The translations under genes and the position numbers were made by a program. From positions 372,001 to 436,000 of the forward strand of contig JACKFU010000002.1 in NCBI GenBank assembly GCA_020632295.1: a DNA stretch of 64,000 bases. Reading direction: 5' to 3'. Below, one piece after another: positions 17,192-24,724 of the stretch. Origin of the DNA: Candidatus Peribacteria bacterium (GTDB lineage Bacteria; Patescibacteriota; Gracilibacteria; Peribacterales; Peribacteraceae). The notes under the pieces were generated by a model. That model made no database searches. It was not told the DNA's origin and worked only from the letters and a program-made list of their open reading frames with translations. Positions within the stretch are counted from its first letter, which is position 1; each line of letters begins with the position of its first letter.

Positions 17192-17974
17192 GTGAACATA
17201 CTCGCCTTTCTTGCCTTGGGGGCAATGCTCCTTGCTCCGAGCATGAGCTTCGCAAATTTTGAGCAGCAGATGGGACTCAAAGAGTTTGGCAGTCCTGTAC
17301 CAGCACTGCATACTACTGCGCCACTGGCAGATGAACACATTCAGCGTATGGCACTCCATATGGATGAGGCAGACTGCGCTGAACTTCTGGCACTTCCGAA
17401 AGATGTAAAGGAAGCGTTTTTTATTACGCAGCTCTACTTGCAGCGTCCGGGGTCACTCTCAAACATTATTGGTCCAGACTGTGAGTTTATGGGCCCTGCC
17501 AAAGAAGTTGCTACCATTTCTGACCCTGCATTAACAGTGACTGAAGAGAAGGAATCTCTCTACTTTCTTCCAGAAGCAGGTGCTCTCATTGTTACGAGAG
17601 CGCAACAAAATACTATTGCGTACGGAATGTTTTATGATGGCAATGACCCCGTTGCATTCTTCCTCGATCATCGACTAAACGCCGAGCAGAGTGCAACTAT
17701 GGCACGCATGTTTCGCACAGAGGAAGCTACATCATCTAGGCAACGTGCCTTTTCATCTTCATCCTCTTCAAACGCCACCTCTGCAACTTCTGCTACTTCT
17801 GCAGCATCTATTACATCTGATCAATCAATATCATCCCTTGCTGCCATAGAACCCTACGGTCCGGTCCCCGAGCCTGCACAAGGAAGCTCTACGATGATGA
17901 TCGTCATTATTGCTATGGTACTCATTGGAACAGTGCTGATTGTGATCTACGCCAGAAGAACCTTGTCTCGATGA
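17192..17974 (+). CDS. Type I membrane protein with Ser/Ala-rich stalk
   Basis: About 260 residues from a GTG start. Signal peptide (ILAFLALGAMLLAPSMSFA), an ectodomain of about 170 residues with two widely spaced Cys (ADCAELL, PDCEFMG) that could form a disulfide, a Ser/Ala/Thr stalk (SSSSSSNATSATSATSAAS), and a C-terminal transmembrane helix (MMIVIIAMVLIGTVLIVIYA) followed by RRTLSR. It is the third member of the surface cluster. Its 3' end overlaps the convergent mutY by 28 nt. The function is unknown. Confidence 0.65.
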   Translation: MNILAFLALGAMLLAPSMSFANFEQQMGLKEFGSPVPALHTTAPLADEHIQRMALHMDEADCAELLALPKDVKEAFFITQLYLQRPGSLSNIIGPDCEFMGPAKEVATISDPALTVTEEKESLYFLPEAGALIVTRAQQNTIAYGMFYDGNDPVAFFLDHRLNAEQSATMARMFRTEEATSSRQRAFSSSSSSNATSATSATSAASITSDQSISSLAAIEPYGPVPEPAQGSSTMMIVIIAMVLIGTVLIVIYARRTLSR

Positions 17975-18918
17975 ATTCTAATGAGCTGATCCCTCTTGAG
18001 AGCTTCGATAAGTTTTTCAAGCCACTCTTGATGCTGCGTTGCATCCCAATCGATGCAAACAAGTGCACCAATTTCCTCTACAGAAAGCCCTTTTTTTGCA
18101 TCTCTGAGCTCTTCAACAATCTTGCCACGGAAGATGCGGTTGGGAATGTGTTTTCCAGCAACTACTCTCCCCGGTTCCCTCTTTCCTCTTTCCACGTTCC
18201 GCTTGATCTCTTTATGTGCTGCTTTCATCACTCCTGCTTTCGTCAGCGGACAGATATCCCATTTGGGGTTACGCATGGTGCAGACAAGAGAGCCATAGTC
18301 CATGAGGGCTGCATGCCAATTGGAAGCTGAAAGAGGAAAGTGGAAAGAGGAAAGAGAAGGATTTATGGCATCCTGAAGAAGTTTCTCAGTTAACACTAAC
18401 AAATACCTATCATCTCGTTTCCACGTGCCATCTGCATTCTCTGGTCCGACAAATGACCGGTGGATGATTCTTCGTATATTGGTATCGAGACATGGTGTTG
18501 GAATATTAAATGCAAAGTTTCGAATAGCGGCAGCAGTATAGTGCCCTACTCCCGGCAAACGTATTAATTCCGACATCTCCACAGGAAAATACCTCTGCTT
18601 GATTACTTCCCGTGTTGCGTCTCTTAGGCGCAGAGCGCGGTTGTTATATCCCATTCCTCGCCATGCCATGATGACATCTGTGTTTGACGCAGCAGCAAGA
18701 TCTGCAATAGATGGAAACCGTTCAAGAAACTCTTTGAATACAATTTTTACTCTACTTACCTGTGTTTGCTGTAACATTACCTCAGAAACAAGGATGTGAT
18801 ACGCACGCTCCATATCATCTTCTATTGCAAGGTCTCTCCAAGGCAAATCGCGTTTGTGACGCGCATACCACCCCCAGATACACTGTACAAATACGGCAAT
18901 GTGCTCCGACTGTTTCAT
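17947..18918 (-). CDS. mutY: A/G-specific adenine glycosylase lacking a complete Fe-S site
   Basis: Removes adenine mispaired with 8-oxoguanine or G. The HhH-GPD fold is clear: SEVMLQQTQV carries the catalytic Glu, LPGVGHYTAAAI is the helix-hairpin-helix, and DTNIRRI the catalytic Asp. The usual C-x6-C-x2-C-x5-C cluster is degraded: in VCTMRNPKWDICPLTKAG the first and third Cys remain, while the second is Trp and the fourth Gly. Start ATG 18918 is preferred, since a TTGACG/TATAAC promoter overlaps the longer frame start at 19002. The C-terminal domain is short and rich in basic residues, partly encoded by the purine-rich dispersed repeat. Confidence 0.88.
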   Translation of the reverse strand: MKQSEHIAVFVQCIWGWYARHKRDLPWRDLAIEDDMERAYHILVSEVMLQQTQVSRVKIVFKEFLERFPSIADLAAASNTDVIMAWRGMGYNNRALRLRDATREVIKQRYFPVEMSELIRLPGVGHYTAAAIRNFAFNIPTPCLDTNIRRIIHRSFVGPENADGTWKRDDRYLLVLTEKLLQDAINPSLSSFHFPLSASNWHAALMDYGSLVCTMRNPKWDICPLTKAGVMKAAHKEIKRNVERGKREPGRVVAGKHIPNRIFRGKIVEELRDAKKGLSVEEIGALVCIDWDATQHQEWLEKLIEALKRDQLIRIHRDKVLLA

Positions 18919-18993
18919 CGCACTCAGCGTACCATGGTGGTTCTCTCTCTGAATAGAACTGATTTTTCGGCTTAAGGAAGACAAAATATTCTT

Positions 18994-19021
18994 GTTATAC
19001 ATTTTGGATATTTCGCGTCAA
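18994..19021 (-). promoter_or_regulatory. Promoter for mutY
   Basis: -35 TTGACG (minus strand, 19016-19021) and -10 TATAAC (18994-18999) with a 16-nt spacer. The -10 overlaps the upstream-most in-frame ATG (19002), arguing that translation starts downstream, at 18918. Confidence 0.5.
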
Positions 19022-19059
19022 TTGTTTTTGTACCATACGGTGGATACCATTTCAGGTCC

Positions 19060-19413
19060 ATGACTAATCATGATGATACCACCGGTGATCTCAATGATCT
19101 TAGCAATAGAGAAATACTCAAAATTATGCTCGATGAGCTTGCATGTGTTCATAGAGAATTGTCTGCTGATATATCTGCTGTTAAAGAAGATGTGTCTATC
19201 CTGAAGCAGGATGTTTCTGGTCTGAAGCAGGATGTTTCTGGTCTGAAGCAGGATGTTTCTGGTCTGAAGCAGGATGTCTTAAGTATAAAGAGTGAAATAA
19301 AAGCCCTTCACTCCAAATTTAACACTTTAAATATGAAAGTTGACCGCAATCACCTTACGTTCATGCATCATATTGAAAATCATGATCAACGACTGCTGGT
19401 ATTGGAAGCATAA
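19060..19413 (+). CDS. Coiled-coil protein with 7-residue repeats
   Basis: About 117 residues, nearly all helical. Residues ~47-73 are consecutive LKQDVSG heptads, a textbook coiled coil, encoded by near-identical 21-nt DNA repeats. The C-terminus (KVDRNHLTFMHHIENHDQRL) continues the coil. No signal peptide or membrane helix. It lies between mutY and tuf and is divergent from mutY. The function is unknown, perhaps an oligomerisation or tether protein. Confidence 0.65.
   Translation: MTNHDDTTGDLNDLSNREILKIMLDELACVHRELSADISAVKEDVSILKQDVSGLKQDVSGLKQDVSGLKQDVLSIKSEIKALHSKFNTLNMKVDRNHLTFMHHIENHDQRLLVLEA
19201..19281 (+). repeat. 21-nt tandem repeats encoding coiled-coil heptads
   Basis: Three near-perfect 21-nt units starting at 19201, 19222 and 19243, plus a partial fourth at 19264, each encoding one LKQDVSG heptad. 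In-frame unit gain or loss would lengthen or shorten the coil without a frameshift. Confidence 0.9.
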
Positions 19414-19418
19414 AAAAT

Positions 19419-19447
19419 TTGACTCTTATTTGCTTTCTCCCTAGACT
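19419..19447 (+). promoter_or_regulatory. Promoter of tuf
   Basis: -35 TTGACT (19419-19424), 17-nt spacer, -10 TAGACT (19442-19447). This is the most canonical two-box promoter in the window, followed by a leader of about 53 nt, in contrast to the mostly leaderless genes around it. Confidence 0.7.
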
Positions 19448-19506
19448 TTTCCGGCTAGATGGGGGTAACCTCATTCTAAATTTGCACTCTTTACCTTTTA
19501 TAACTC

Positions 19507-20685
19507 ATGGCTGACCAGAAATTCGACCGCAGTAAGCCTCACGTAAACGTGGGTACCATCGGACACGTAGACCACGGTAAGACTACTCTTACTGCTGCTC
19601 TTTCTATGAACTTCTCTCCAGAGGGCGAGAAGAAAGACTTCGCGAAAATCGATAACGCTCCAGAAGAGCGCGAGCGCGGAATTACTATTGCTACTTCCCA
19701 CGTGGAGTACGAATCCGAGAAGCGTCACTACGCACACGTCGACTGTCCTGGTCACGCCGACTACGTGAAGAACATGATCACTGGTGCGGCGCAAATGGAC
19801 GGTGCCATCTTGGTAGTATCTGCCGCTGATGGTCCTATGCCACAGACACGTGAGCACATTCTACTTGCACGTCAGGTGAACGTTCCGTACATCGTTGTCT
19901 TCTTAAACAAGGTGGACATGGTCTCTGACCCTGAACTTCTTGAGCTCGTCGAAGTAGAAGTACGTGAACTCCTTTCTAAGTACGAATTCCCAGGAGACAC
20001 TACTCCGATTATCAAGGGGTCTGCCCTTAAGGCAGCTGAAGGTGATGCAGAAAATGTTGAGAAACTCAAAGAGCTTCTTAATGCTCTCGACACGTTTATT
20101 CCAGAACCAAAGCGTGAAACGGACAAGCCATTCCTTATGCCTGTTGAAGACGTCTTCTCCATTAAGGGTCGTGGTACAGTTGCTACCGGTCGTATCGACC
20201 AGGGTAAGGTAAACGTCAACGACGAAGTTGAGCTTATTGGTATCAGTGACACTCGTAAAGTTGTTGTAACGGGTGTTGAAATGTTCCACAAGCTTCTTGA
20301 TGAAGGTATGGCAGGAGACAACGTTGGTCTTCTCCTCCGTGGTATTGAGCGCGATGAAATTCAGCGTGGTCAGGTTCTTGCTAAGGCAGGTTCCATCACT
20401 CCTCACACGAAGTTTGATTCTGAAGTCTACGTTCTTACAAAAGAAGAAGGTGGACGTCACACACCATTCTTTAAGGGGTACAAGCCTCAGTTCTACATTC
20501 GTACCACAGACGTTACTGGAACTGTAGAACTTGCACCAAATGTTGAAATGGTGATGCCTGGAGATAACGTGAAGTTCACGGTAACTCTTGGTGCTCCGAT
20601 CGCTCTTGATGAAGGTACACGGTTTGCTATTCGTGAAGGTGGTCGTACCGTTGGTGCCGGAGTTGTTACGAAAATTATTGAATAA
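19507..20685 (+). CDS. tuf: Elongation factor Tu
   Basis: 392 residues, standard length. GTP-binding motifs: GHVDHGKTTLTAAL (G1), RGITI (G2), DCPGHADYVKNM (G3), NKVD (G4). Domains 2 and 3 are complete (FLMPVEDVFSIKGRGTVATGRI). It delivers aminoacyl-tRNA to the ribosome. A strong promoter lies upstream and a GC hairpin separates it from rpsJ. Fusidic or kirromycin-type variation cannot be judged by eye. Confidence 0.99.
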   Translation: MADQKFDRSKPHVNVGTIGHVDHGKTTLTAALSMNFSPEGEKKDFAKIDNAPEERERGITIATSHVEYESEKRHYAHVDCPGHADYVKNMITGAAQMDGAILVVSAADGPMPQTREHILLARQVNVPYIVVFLNKVDMVSDPELLELVEVEVRELLSKYEFPGDTTPIIKGSALKAAEGDAENVEKLKELLNALDTFIPEPKRETDKPFLMPVEDVFSIKGRGTVATGRIDQGKVNVNDEVELIGISDTRKVVVTGVEMFHKLLDEGMAGDNVGLLLRGIERDEIQRGQVLAKAGSITPHTKFDSEVYVLTKEEGGRHTPFFKGYKPQFYIRTTDVTGTVELAPNVEMVMPGDNVKFTVTLGAPIALDEGTRFAIREGGRTVGAGVVTKIIE

Positions 20686-20689
20686 TATC

Positions 20690-20715
20690 TTGGCCCCCCA
20701 ATGGGGGGCCAATTT
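20690..20715 (+). terminator. Intercistronic terminator or attenuator, tuf-rpsJ
   Basis: Stem TTGGCCCCCC / GGGGGGCCAA with a short A-A-T loop, followed by TTTG. It probably reduces readthrough from the very strong tuf promoter into rpsJ. Confidence 0.75.
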
Positions 20716-20736
20716 GTTCTTTCCCCCTTGTCGATA

Positions 20737-21126
20737 ATGTCTGCTACAAAGAAATCCTCCGATGACATAGCGCAGTCTGCTGCCCAAACTGGTAAGAAGA
20801 CTAAAAAAGATGAACCAAAGATTCAGTCCATCCGTATTCGCTTGAGTGCGTTTGATCATACTGTTCTTGACGAAGCCGCAACAAAGATAGTTGACACTGC
20901 AGAACGTAGCGGTGCTGTTGTTCATGGTCCTACACCACTTCCAACCAAGATCCGTAAATTTACTGTGCAGAAAAGTACGTTTAAGCACAAAGATGCGCGT
21001 GACCAGTACGAAATGCGTACTCACCGCCGCTTAATTGACCTTAGCGAAACTACCTTCAAGACCATCGAAAGTCTGCAGAGTCTTTCACTTCCATCGGGTG
21101 TGGATATTGAAATTAAAATGGGCTAG
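20737..21126 (+). CDS. rpsJ: 30S ribosomal protein S10 with N-terminal extension
   Basis: 129 residues versus about 100-105 for typical S10. The S10 core begins near QSIRIRLSAFDHTVLDEAA and contains GPTPLPTKIRKFTVQKS and the YEMRTHRRLIDL loop. The extra ~30 N-terminal residues are Ser/Lys-rich. It follows tuf as in many bacteria, but the next gene is not rplC (L3), so the S10 operon is broken. ATG 20737 is chosen over 20701, which would place the terminator hairpin inside the coding sequence. Confidence 0.95.
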   Translation: MSATKKSSDDIAQSAAQTGKKTKKDEPKIQSIRIRLSAFDHTVLDEAATKIVDTAERSGAVVHGPTPLPTKIRKFTVQKSTFKHKDARDQYEMRTHRRLIDLSETTFKTIESLQSLSLPSGVDIEIKMG

Positions 21127-21131
21127 CGCCT

Positions 21132-21157
21132 AATACTCTAACACTCTAACACTCTAA
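21132..21157. repeat. ACTCTAAC tandem repeat
   Basis: Three to four copies of the 8-mer (C)ACTCTAAC between rpsJ and the small basic gene. The reverse complement shares the word TTAGAGTGTTAG with the rpoC leader (around 3470). Confidence 0.8.
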
Positions 21158-21168
21158 CTACCTGACAA

Positions 21169-21354
21169 ATGGCTAAACGACCTACCCCCAAAAAACGACG
21201 AGCAAAGAGCACTGGACGTGCTCAGCACAGCGAATACCAGCGCAAGCAGATGCGTCGGCTAAAAAACCGTGCTAATTCTCCGTTTGCTGTAAAGGCAGAG
21301 CCAAAGAACAAAGCAAGTAAGACCTTGAAAAGTATTACCAAGGTAAAGGCTTAA
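21169..21354 (+). CDS. Small very basic protein, possibly ribosomal protein bL32
   Basis: 61 residues: MAKRPTPKKRRAKSTGRAQHSEYQRKQMRRLKNR... Rich in Lys and Arg, with a PKKRR start and spacing reminiscent of bL32 (PKxRxSxSRR) but lacking any Cys. Its place between rpsJ and nusB, 4 nt upstream of nusB, fits a ribosomal protein. I cannot exclude another small RNA-binding protein. Confidence 0.55.
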   Translation: MAKRPTPKKRRAKSTGRAQHSEYQRKQMRRLKNRANSPFAVKAEPKNKASKTLKSITKVKA

Positions 21355-21358
21355 TCTT

Positions 21359-21757
21359 ATGGCCAGAAAGCGACATCTTAGTCGTATCGCCGCAATGCAG
21401 GTACTGTTTGAACGTGAGAAGCGTTCCATCGATGAAATGAATTCTCTTCGTATCAATATGAAGGAGCTTGGTGATACCGATGAGACATTTGCCAAAACGC
21501 TTGTCGAAGGAGTTATCGCTCTAGAAGACGAGCTGCGAGAGACAGTGATGAAACACGCACCAGAATGGACGTTTGAAAAACTCGACCCCATTGCCAGGCC
21601 TATTCTTCTGATTGGTGCGTACGAACTGCTTCATGGCAATGATGCTCCTCCAGCAGTCGTAATGAATGAAGCCATAGAAATTGCCAAAGAATATGGAACC
21701 GAGGAGACAGGGAAGTTTGTAAATGGGGTGTTGAATGCTATTGCTAAAGGCATGTAA
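21359..21757 (+). CDS. nusB: Transcription antitermination factor NusB
   Basis: 132 residues, all-helical NusB fold: RHLSRIAAMQVLFEREKRS at the N-terminus (Arg-rich RNA-binding helix) and LDPIARPILLIGAYELLHGNDAPPAVVMNEAIEIAKEYGTEETGKFVNGVL at the C-terminus, the family signature. It partners NusE (S10) in rRNA antitermination. Notably rpsJ lies two genes upstream, so the two partners sit close together. Confidence 0.95.
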   Translation: MARKRHLSRIAAMQVLFEREKRSIDEMNSLRINMKELGDTDETFAKTLVEGVIALEDELRETVMKHAPEWTFEKLDPIARPILLIGAYELLHGNDAPPAVVMNEAIEIAKEYGTEETGKFVNGVLNAIAKGM

Positions 21758-21761
21758 GCTG

Positions 21762-21767
21762 TACAAT
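21762..21767 (+). promoter_or_regulatory. -10 element for rnc
   Basis: TACAAT ends 8 nt before the rnc ATG, consistent with an internal leaderless promoter. Confidence 0.4.
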
Positions 21768-21775
21768 CCATACTA

Positions 21776-22465
21776 ATGACCCAGCCTTCTTTCCATAACC
21801 TAGAAAAAACCATCGGGATTCACTTCAAAAATAAGGACCTACTAGCTCAGGCACTGACCCACAGGAGTGCAGTACGACAGAGTAAAGTCGGCGGTCACAA
21901 TGAACGATTTGAATTTTTAGGAGATGCCGTCTTGGAGTTGATTGCCACTGAGCACCTGTTTTCGATGGGGCAGAAATCTGAAGGGGAAATGACCAACCTT
22001 CGCAGTGCGCTTGTAAACAGGGAAAACCTGGCATCGGTCGCCAAGGATATTAAGCTGGGAGAGTATTTATTCATCAGTCGCGGCGAAGAGCGTAGCGGAG
22101 GACGAGAAAAAGATTCAACGCTGGCAAATGCCGTTGAAGCATTAATTGGTGCACTGTATTTGGACCAGGGGTTTGATGCAACACAGACCTTCTGCCACGA
22201 ATTTATTCTCACCAGACTCAATCAGCTCATGGCACTAGGAAAAGACCGGGATGAAAAGAGCCTCTTCCAGGAGAAAGCACAAGAGGTGGAAGGGGTCACT
22301 CCACACTACGACGTGATTGAGGAGGAAGGTCCTGACCACGATAAAACCTTTACCTGTGCTGTCTTCATTGGTGAAACCAAAGTAGCTACCGGGTGCGGAA
22401 ATAGTAAGCAAAAAGCGGAGCAAGCTGCTGCGAAAGCTGCGCTGAAGAAGAAGGGATGGAAGTAG
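21776..22465 (+). CDS. rnc: Ribonuclease III
   Basis: 229 residues. The endonuclease domain carries NERFEFLGDAVLELIATEHLF (catalytic Glu/Asp), an ALIGALYLDQGF helix with the second acidic pair, and a C-terminal dsRNA-binding domain (KSLFQEKAQEVEG ... GNSKQKAEQAAAKAALKKKGWK). It processes rRNA precursors and dsRNA. It is the last gene of the tuf-side cluster and its stop abuts the convergent Bax-inhibitor gene with no terminator between. Confidence 0.97.
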   Translation: MTQPSFHNLEKTIGIHFKNKDLLAQALTHRSAVRQSKVGGHNERFEFLGDAVLELIATEHLFSMGQKSEGEMTNLRSALVNRENLASVAKDIKLGEYLFISRGEERSGGREKDSTLANAVEALIGALYLDQGFDATQTFCHEFILTRLNQLMALGKDRDEKSLFQEKAQEVEGVTPHYDVIEEEGPDHDKTFTCAVFIGETKVATGCGNSKQKAEQAAAKAALKKKGWK

Positions 22466-23155
22466 TTACCTGCGATCCCCGTACAGCACCAACATGAATC
22501 TGAGAACGTAGAGGAACATGTTGAAGATATCGAGGTAGAGACTGAGTGCGAGCATGAACGGATTAGCTCCCATTCGACTAAGGTGGGAGATACGCTGCAT
22601 GTCGTAGGCAGTAAAGATTGCAAAGAAAACCACCCCAAAACCAGAGATGATAAGCTCCATCTGGGTTGTTTGAAATGCTGGCACAAATATCTGCAGAAGC
22701 CCCAGGCAGATGAGACCAATAAGGCCAAAGAAAAGACCCTTGCTTAGCACACCGAGGTTCCAGCTTGTAGATTTCGCAAACACAGCAGAAGCCCCTGCCA
22801 TACATACTGTCGCAGCAAACGCATTCATAAGAATGGTTCCGCCATTTGCATACCCTGTCAGTACACTCATTACGTAGGGCGTTATGGTGAAGCCTGAAAG
22901 CAGCGGGAAGAGTGCGAAGAAAAGATAATTCAGCGGTGTTGCCTTTGCCCACAAACTTGATGTAAAGATGAGTAGAAGCTCAGCAAGGAGAAAGACAATC
23001 ATATACCCTCCTGTGAGGAATGATGTCCCATATTGCATTCCAATATAAATACCTATATTGGTCAATGCGAGCGCGACAGCAAATAAGGCGTAGATTTGTG
23101 ACTCTTCGCTCTTTTCAAGCCCCATGGGACGACTCGTGACGGTGGAGTACTGCAT
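22466..23155 (-). CDS. Bax inhibitor-1 / YccA family membrane protein
   Basis: 229 residues with seven hydrophobic segments. The family C-terminal signature is FTAYDMQRISHLS ... LSLYLDIFNMFLYVLR. Bacterial BI-1 homologues are pH-sensitive Ca2+ leak channels or modulators of FtsH. A TACAAT -10 lies 9 nt upstream. It is divergent from the VirB2-like gene 44 nt away. Confidence 0.92.
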   Translation of the reverse strand: MQYSTVTSRPMGLEKSEESQIYALFAVALALTNIGIYIGMQYGTSFLTGGYMIVFLLAELLLIFTSSLWAKATPLNYLFFALFPLLSGFTITPYVMSVLTGYANGGTILMNAFAATVCMAGASAVFAKSTSWNLGVLSKGLFFGLIGLICLGLLQIFVPAFQTTQMELIISGFGVVFFAIFTAYDMQRISHLSRMGANPFMLALSLYLDIFNMFLYVLRFMLVLYGDRR

Positions 23156-23164
23156 AGTGGTTCT

Positions 23165-23189
23165 ATTGTATCCAAAATTCTGGTATAAT
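23165..23189. promoter_or_regulatory. Divergent -10 elements (BI-1 gene / 23200 gene)
   Basis: Minus-strand TACAAT (23165-23170) lies 9 nt from the BI-1 start. Plus-strand extended TGGTATAAT (hexamer 23184-23189) lies 10 nt from ATG 23200. Confidence 0.5.
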
Positions 23190-23199
23190 AAAGAGATTT

Positions 23200-23937
23200 A
23201 TGGCATCTATTGACCCTTGCCCACTTGGCTCTCTGGCATGTCCTGGTGCTGCTGCAGACGTGTACTTTGCAACGATTATTAGCAACGGAGCTAAATATGC
23301 ATTTGCGGGAATCCTCTTTGCAATGCTCGTCTGGTATGGTCTGCGGCTTATTATGGGTGCAGATAACGATAGCACTGTTACTGAATCGTACAATGCATAC
23401 GCATATGCAGCCATTGGTTCCATTCTCGCCGGCGGCGCATTTACGCTAGCAAATACATTTGCGATACCGGGTCAAATTGTTAATCCTGTGCCAGGAAATA
23501 CACTACTTCTTGGTGTTATCAATACCTTTAGAGCACTCCTCTTTACTGCACTCATCTTCAACATGTTCTACCAGGGGTACCGTCTTGCATCAGATCAAGA
23601 TGAGAGCCAAGCAGAAAAAGCGAAAAAACAATTTATTTACGGAATGGTTGGTGCGGGCATTGTTATTCTTGCCGATCGCGTTGTTGTTGCGGTCTCTGGC
23701 GTAAATCCAGGTATTCTGACAACAGAAGTGGTAGGGATTGCGAACTTCATCGGTACCATTCTTGGTGCATTTGCCATTATCGCCCTCTTTGTTGCAGGGC
23801 TCTGGCTCGTCTTTGCTGTCGATGAGCAGAATGCTGGAAAAGCAAAGAAGATTATCACAACTGCCTTTATTGTCCTGGCTGTTACCATGATGTCTCTTGC
23901 TCTTATTCGTCTAACCATCGATGCTCCGTTTAACTAG
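23200..23937 (+). CDS. Multi-pass membrane protein with duplicated VirB2/TrbC-like units
   Basis: 245 residues with about six hydrophobic helices. A repeated pattern of two helices joined by a polar loop is visible (DQDESQAEKAKKQFIYGMVGAGIVI and, later, DEQNAGKAKKIITTAFIVL). This loop, acidic followed by AEKAKK, resembles the TrbC/VirB2 pilin family that forms type IV secretion pili. The family link is inference from pattern. It is immediately followed by a paralogue (23942). Confidence 0.55.
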   Translation: MASIDPCPLGSLACPGAAADVYFATIISNGAKYAFAGILFAMLVWYGLRLIMGADNDSTVTESYNAYAYAAIGSILAGGAFTLANTFAIPGQIVNPVPGNTLLLGVINTFRALLFTALIFNMFYQGYRLASDQDESQAEKAKKQFIYGMVGAGIVILADRVVVAVSGVNPGILTTEVVGIANFIGTILGAFAIIALFVAGLWLVFAVDEQNAGKAKKIITTAFIVLAVTMMSLALIRLTIDAPFN

Positions 23938-23941
23938 TACA

Positions 23942-24724
23942 ATGAATCTCTCTGCACAATTTCTCGGCAAAGACGCAGCAACCGCAGTCGGCGGTAGTCT
24001 GTCGGGTGTGGCAAGTGGTGGATTTGGCGACATTGCTGCACAGGTCGCCCTAAAGGCACTTCCCTTTGTAAACACTATTGCCGTACTGGTTATTGTTATT
24101 GCGGGTATGCTTGCAGTCGTTGCACAAGATGAAAACCGCATCGCAAATGCGAGAAAAGTTGTAGCGATGTCTATTGTTGGTATTATTTTGATTAATATCG
24201 CCGTACGCATAAAAGAAGCCTACATCGTAGCGTTTAATTTCGACCTTGGTGCAAACCCAACGGGAGGGGCAACCATTCTTTCTACAGAGATTTTTGGTGT
24301 CATCAAGTTCCTCGAGACACCACTCGTTGTTATCGCTATCACAACTATTATTGTCTATGGTCTTAAAGCTGTACTGGACTACAACGGCGAACAAGGTATC
24401 CAATCGTTTCGTAAGGCAGTCTTTTCTATTTTAATGGGAATCTTGATTATCACTACCAAAGTCATTCTTGCAACAGCAGTAACCACAGGTGACCCGACAG
24501 GTATTATAGACCCCGCTGTACGTACCTTATTCACGATTGTCGGGTTTGTTGGGCTGATTGCTGTTGTCATCATTGTCATTGCAGGTATATACCTTATTGT
24601 AAATTTGGCAGACGAAGGACGAGCAGAAAAGACGAAGAAGATTATTATCAGTATCGCAACGGGACTGATATTTATGCTGGTTATCTCTGGTCTTGTTGCA
24701 ATTCTCATTAACGGTATTCTCTAG
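23942..24724 (+). CDS. Multi-pass membrane protein, paralogue of upstream gene
   Basis: About 260 residues, starting MNLSAQFLGKDAATAVGG. Three repeats of the helix-loop-helix unit can be seen, with loops DENRIANARKVVAMSIVGII, NGEQGIQSFRKAVFSILMG and DEGRAEKTKKIIISIATGL. The Gly/Ala-rich N-terminus contains no classic signal peptide. Start ATG 23942, 4 nt after the upstream stop, replaces a longer overlapping frame. It overlaps folP (convergent) by 4 nt. Perhaps a pilus or secretion-related membrane assembly. Confidence 0.55.
   Translation: MNLSAQFLGKDAATAVGGSLSGVASGGFGDIAAQVALKALPFVNTIAVLVIVIAGMLAVVAQDENRIANARKVVAMSIVGIILINIAVRIKEAYIVAFNFDLGANPTGGATILSTEIFGVIKFLETPLVVIAITTIIVYGLKAVLDYNGEQGIQSFRKAVFSILMGILIITTKVILATAVTTGDPTGIIDPAVRTLFTIVGFVGLIAVVIIVIAGIYLIVNLADEGRAEKTKKIIISIATGLIFMLVISGLVAILINGIL

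Noticed and set aside
19903..21024. 373-residue minus-strand frame opposite tuf and rpsJ
   Set aside because: Shadow of EF-Tu and S10 coding sequence; no independent evidence.
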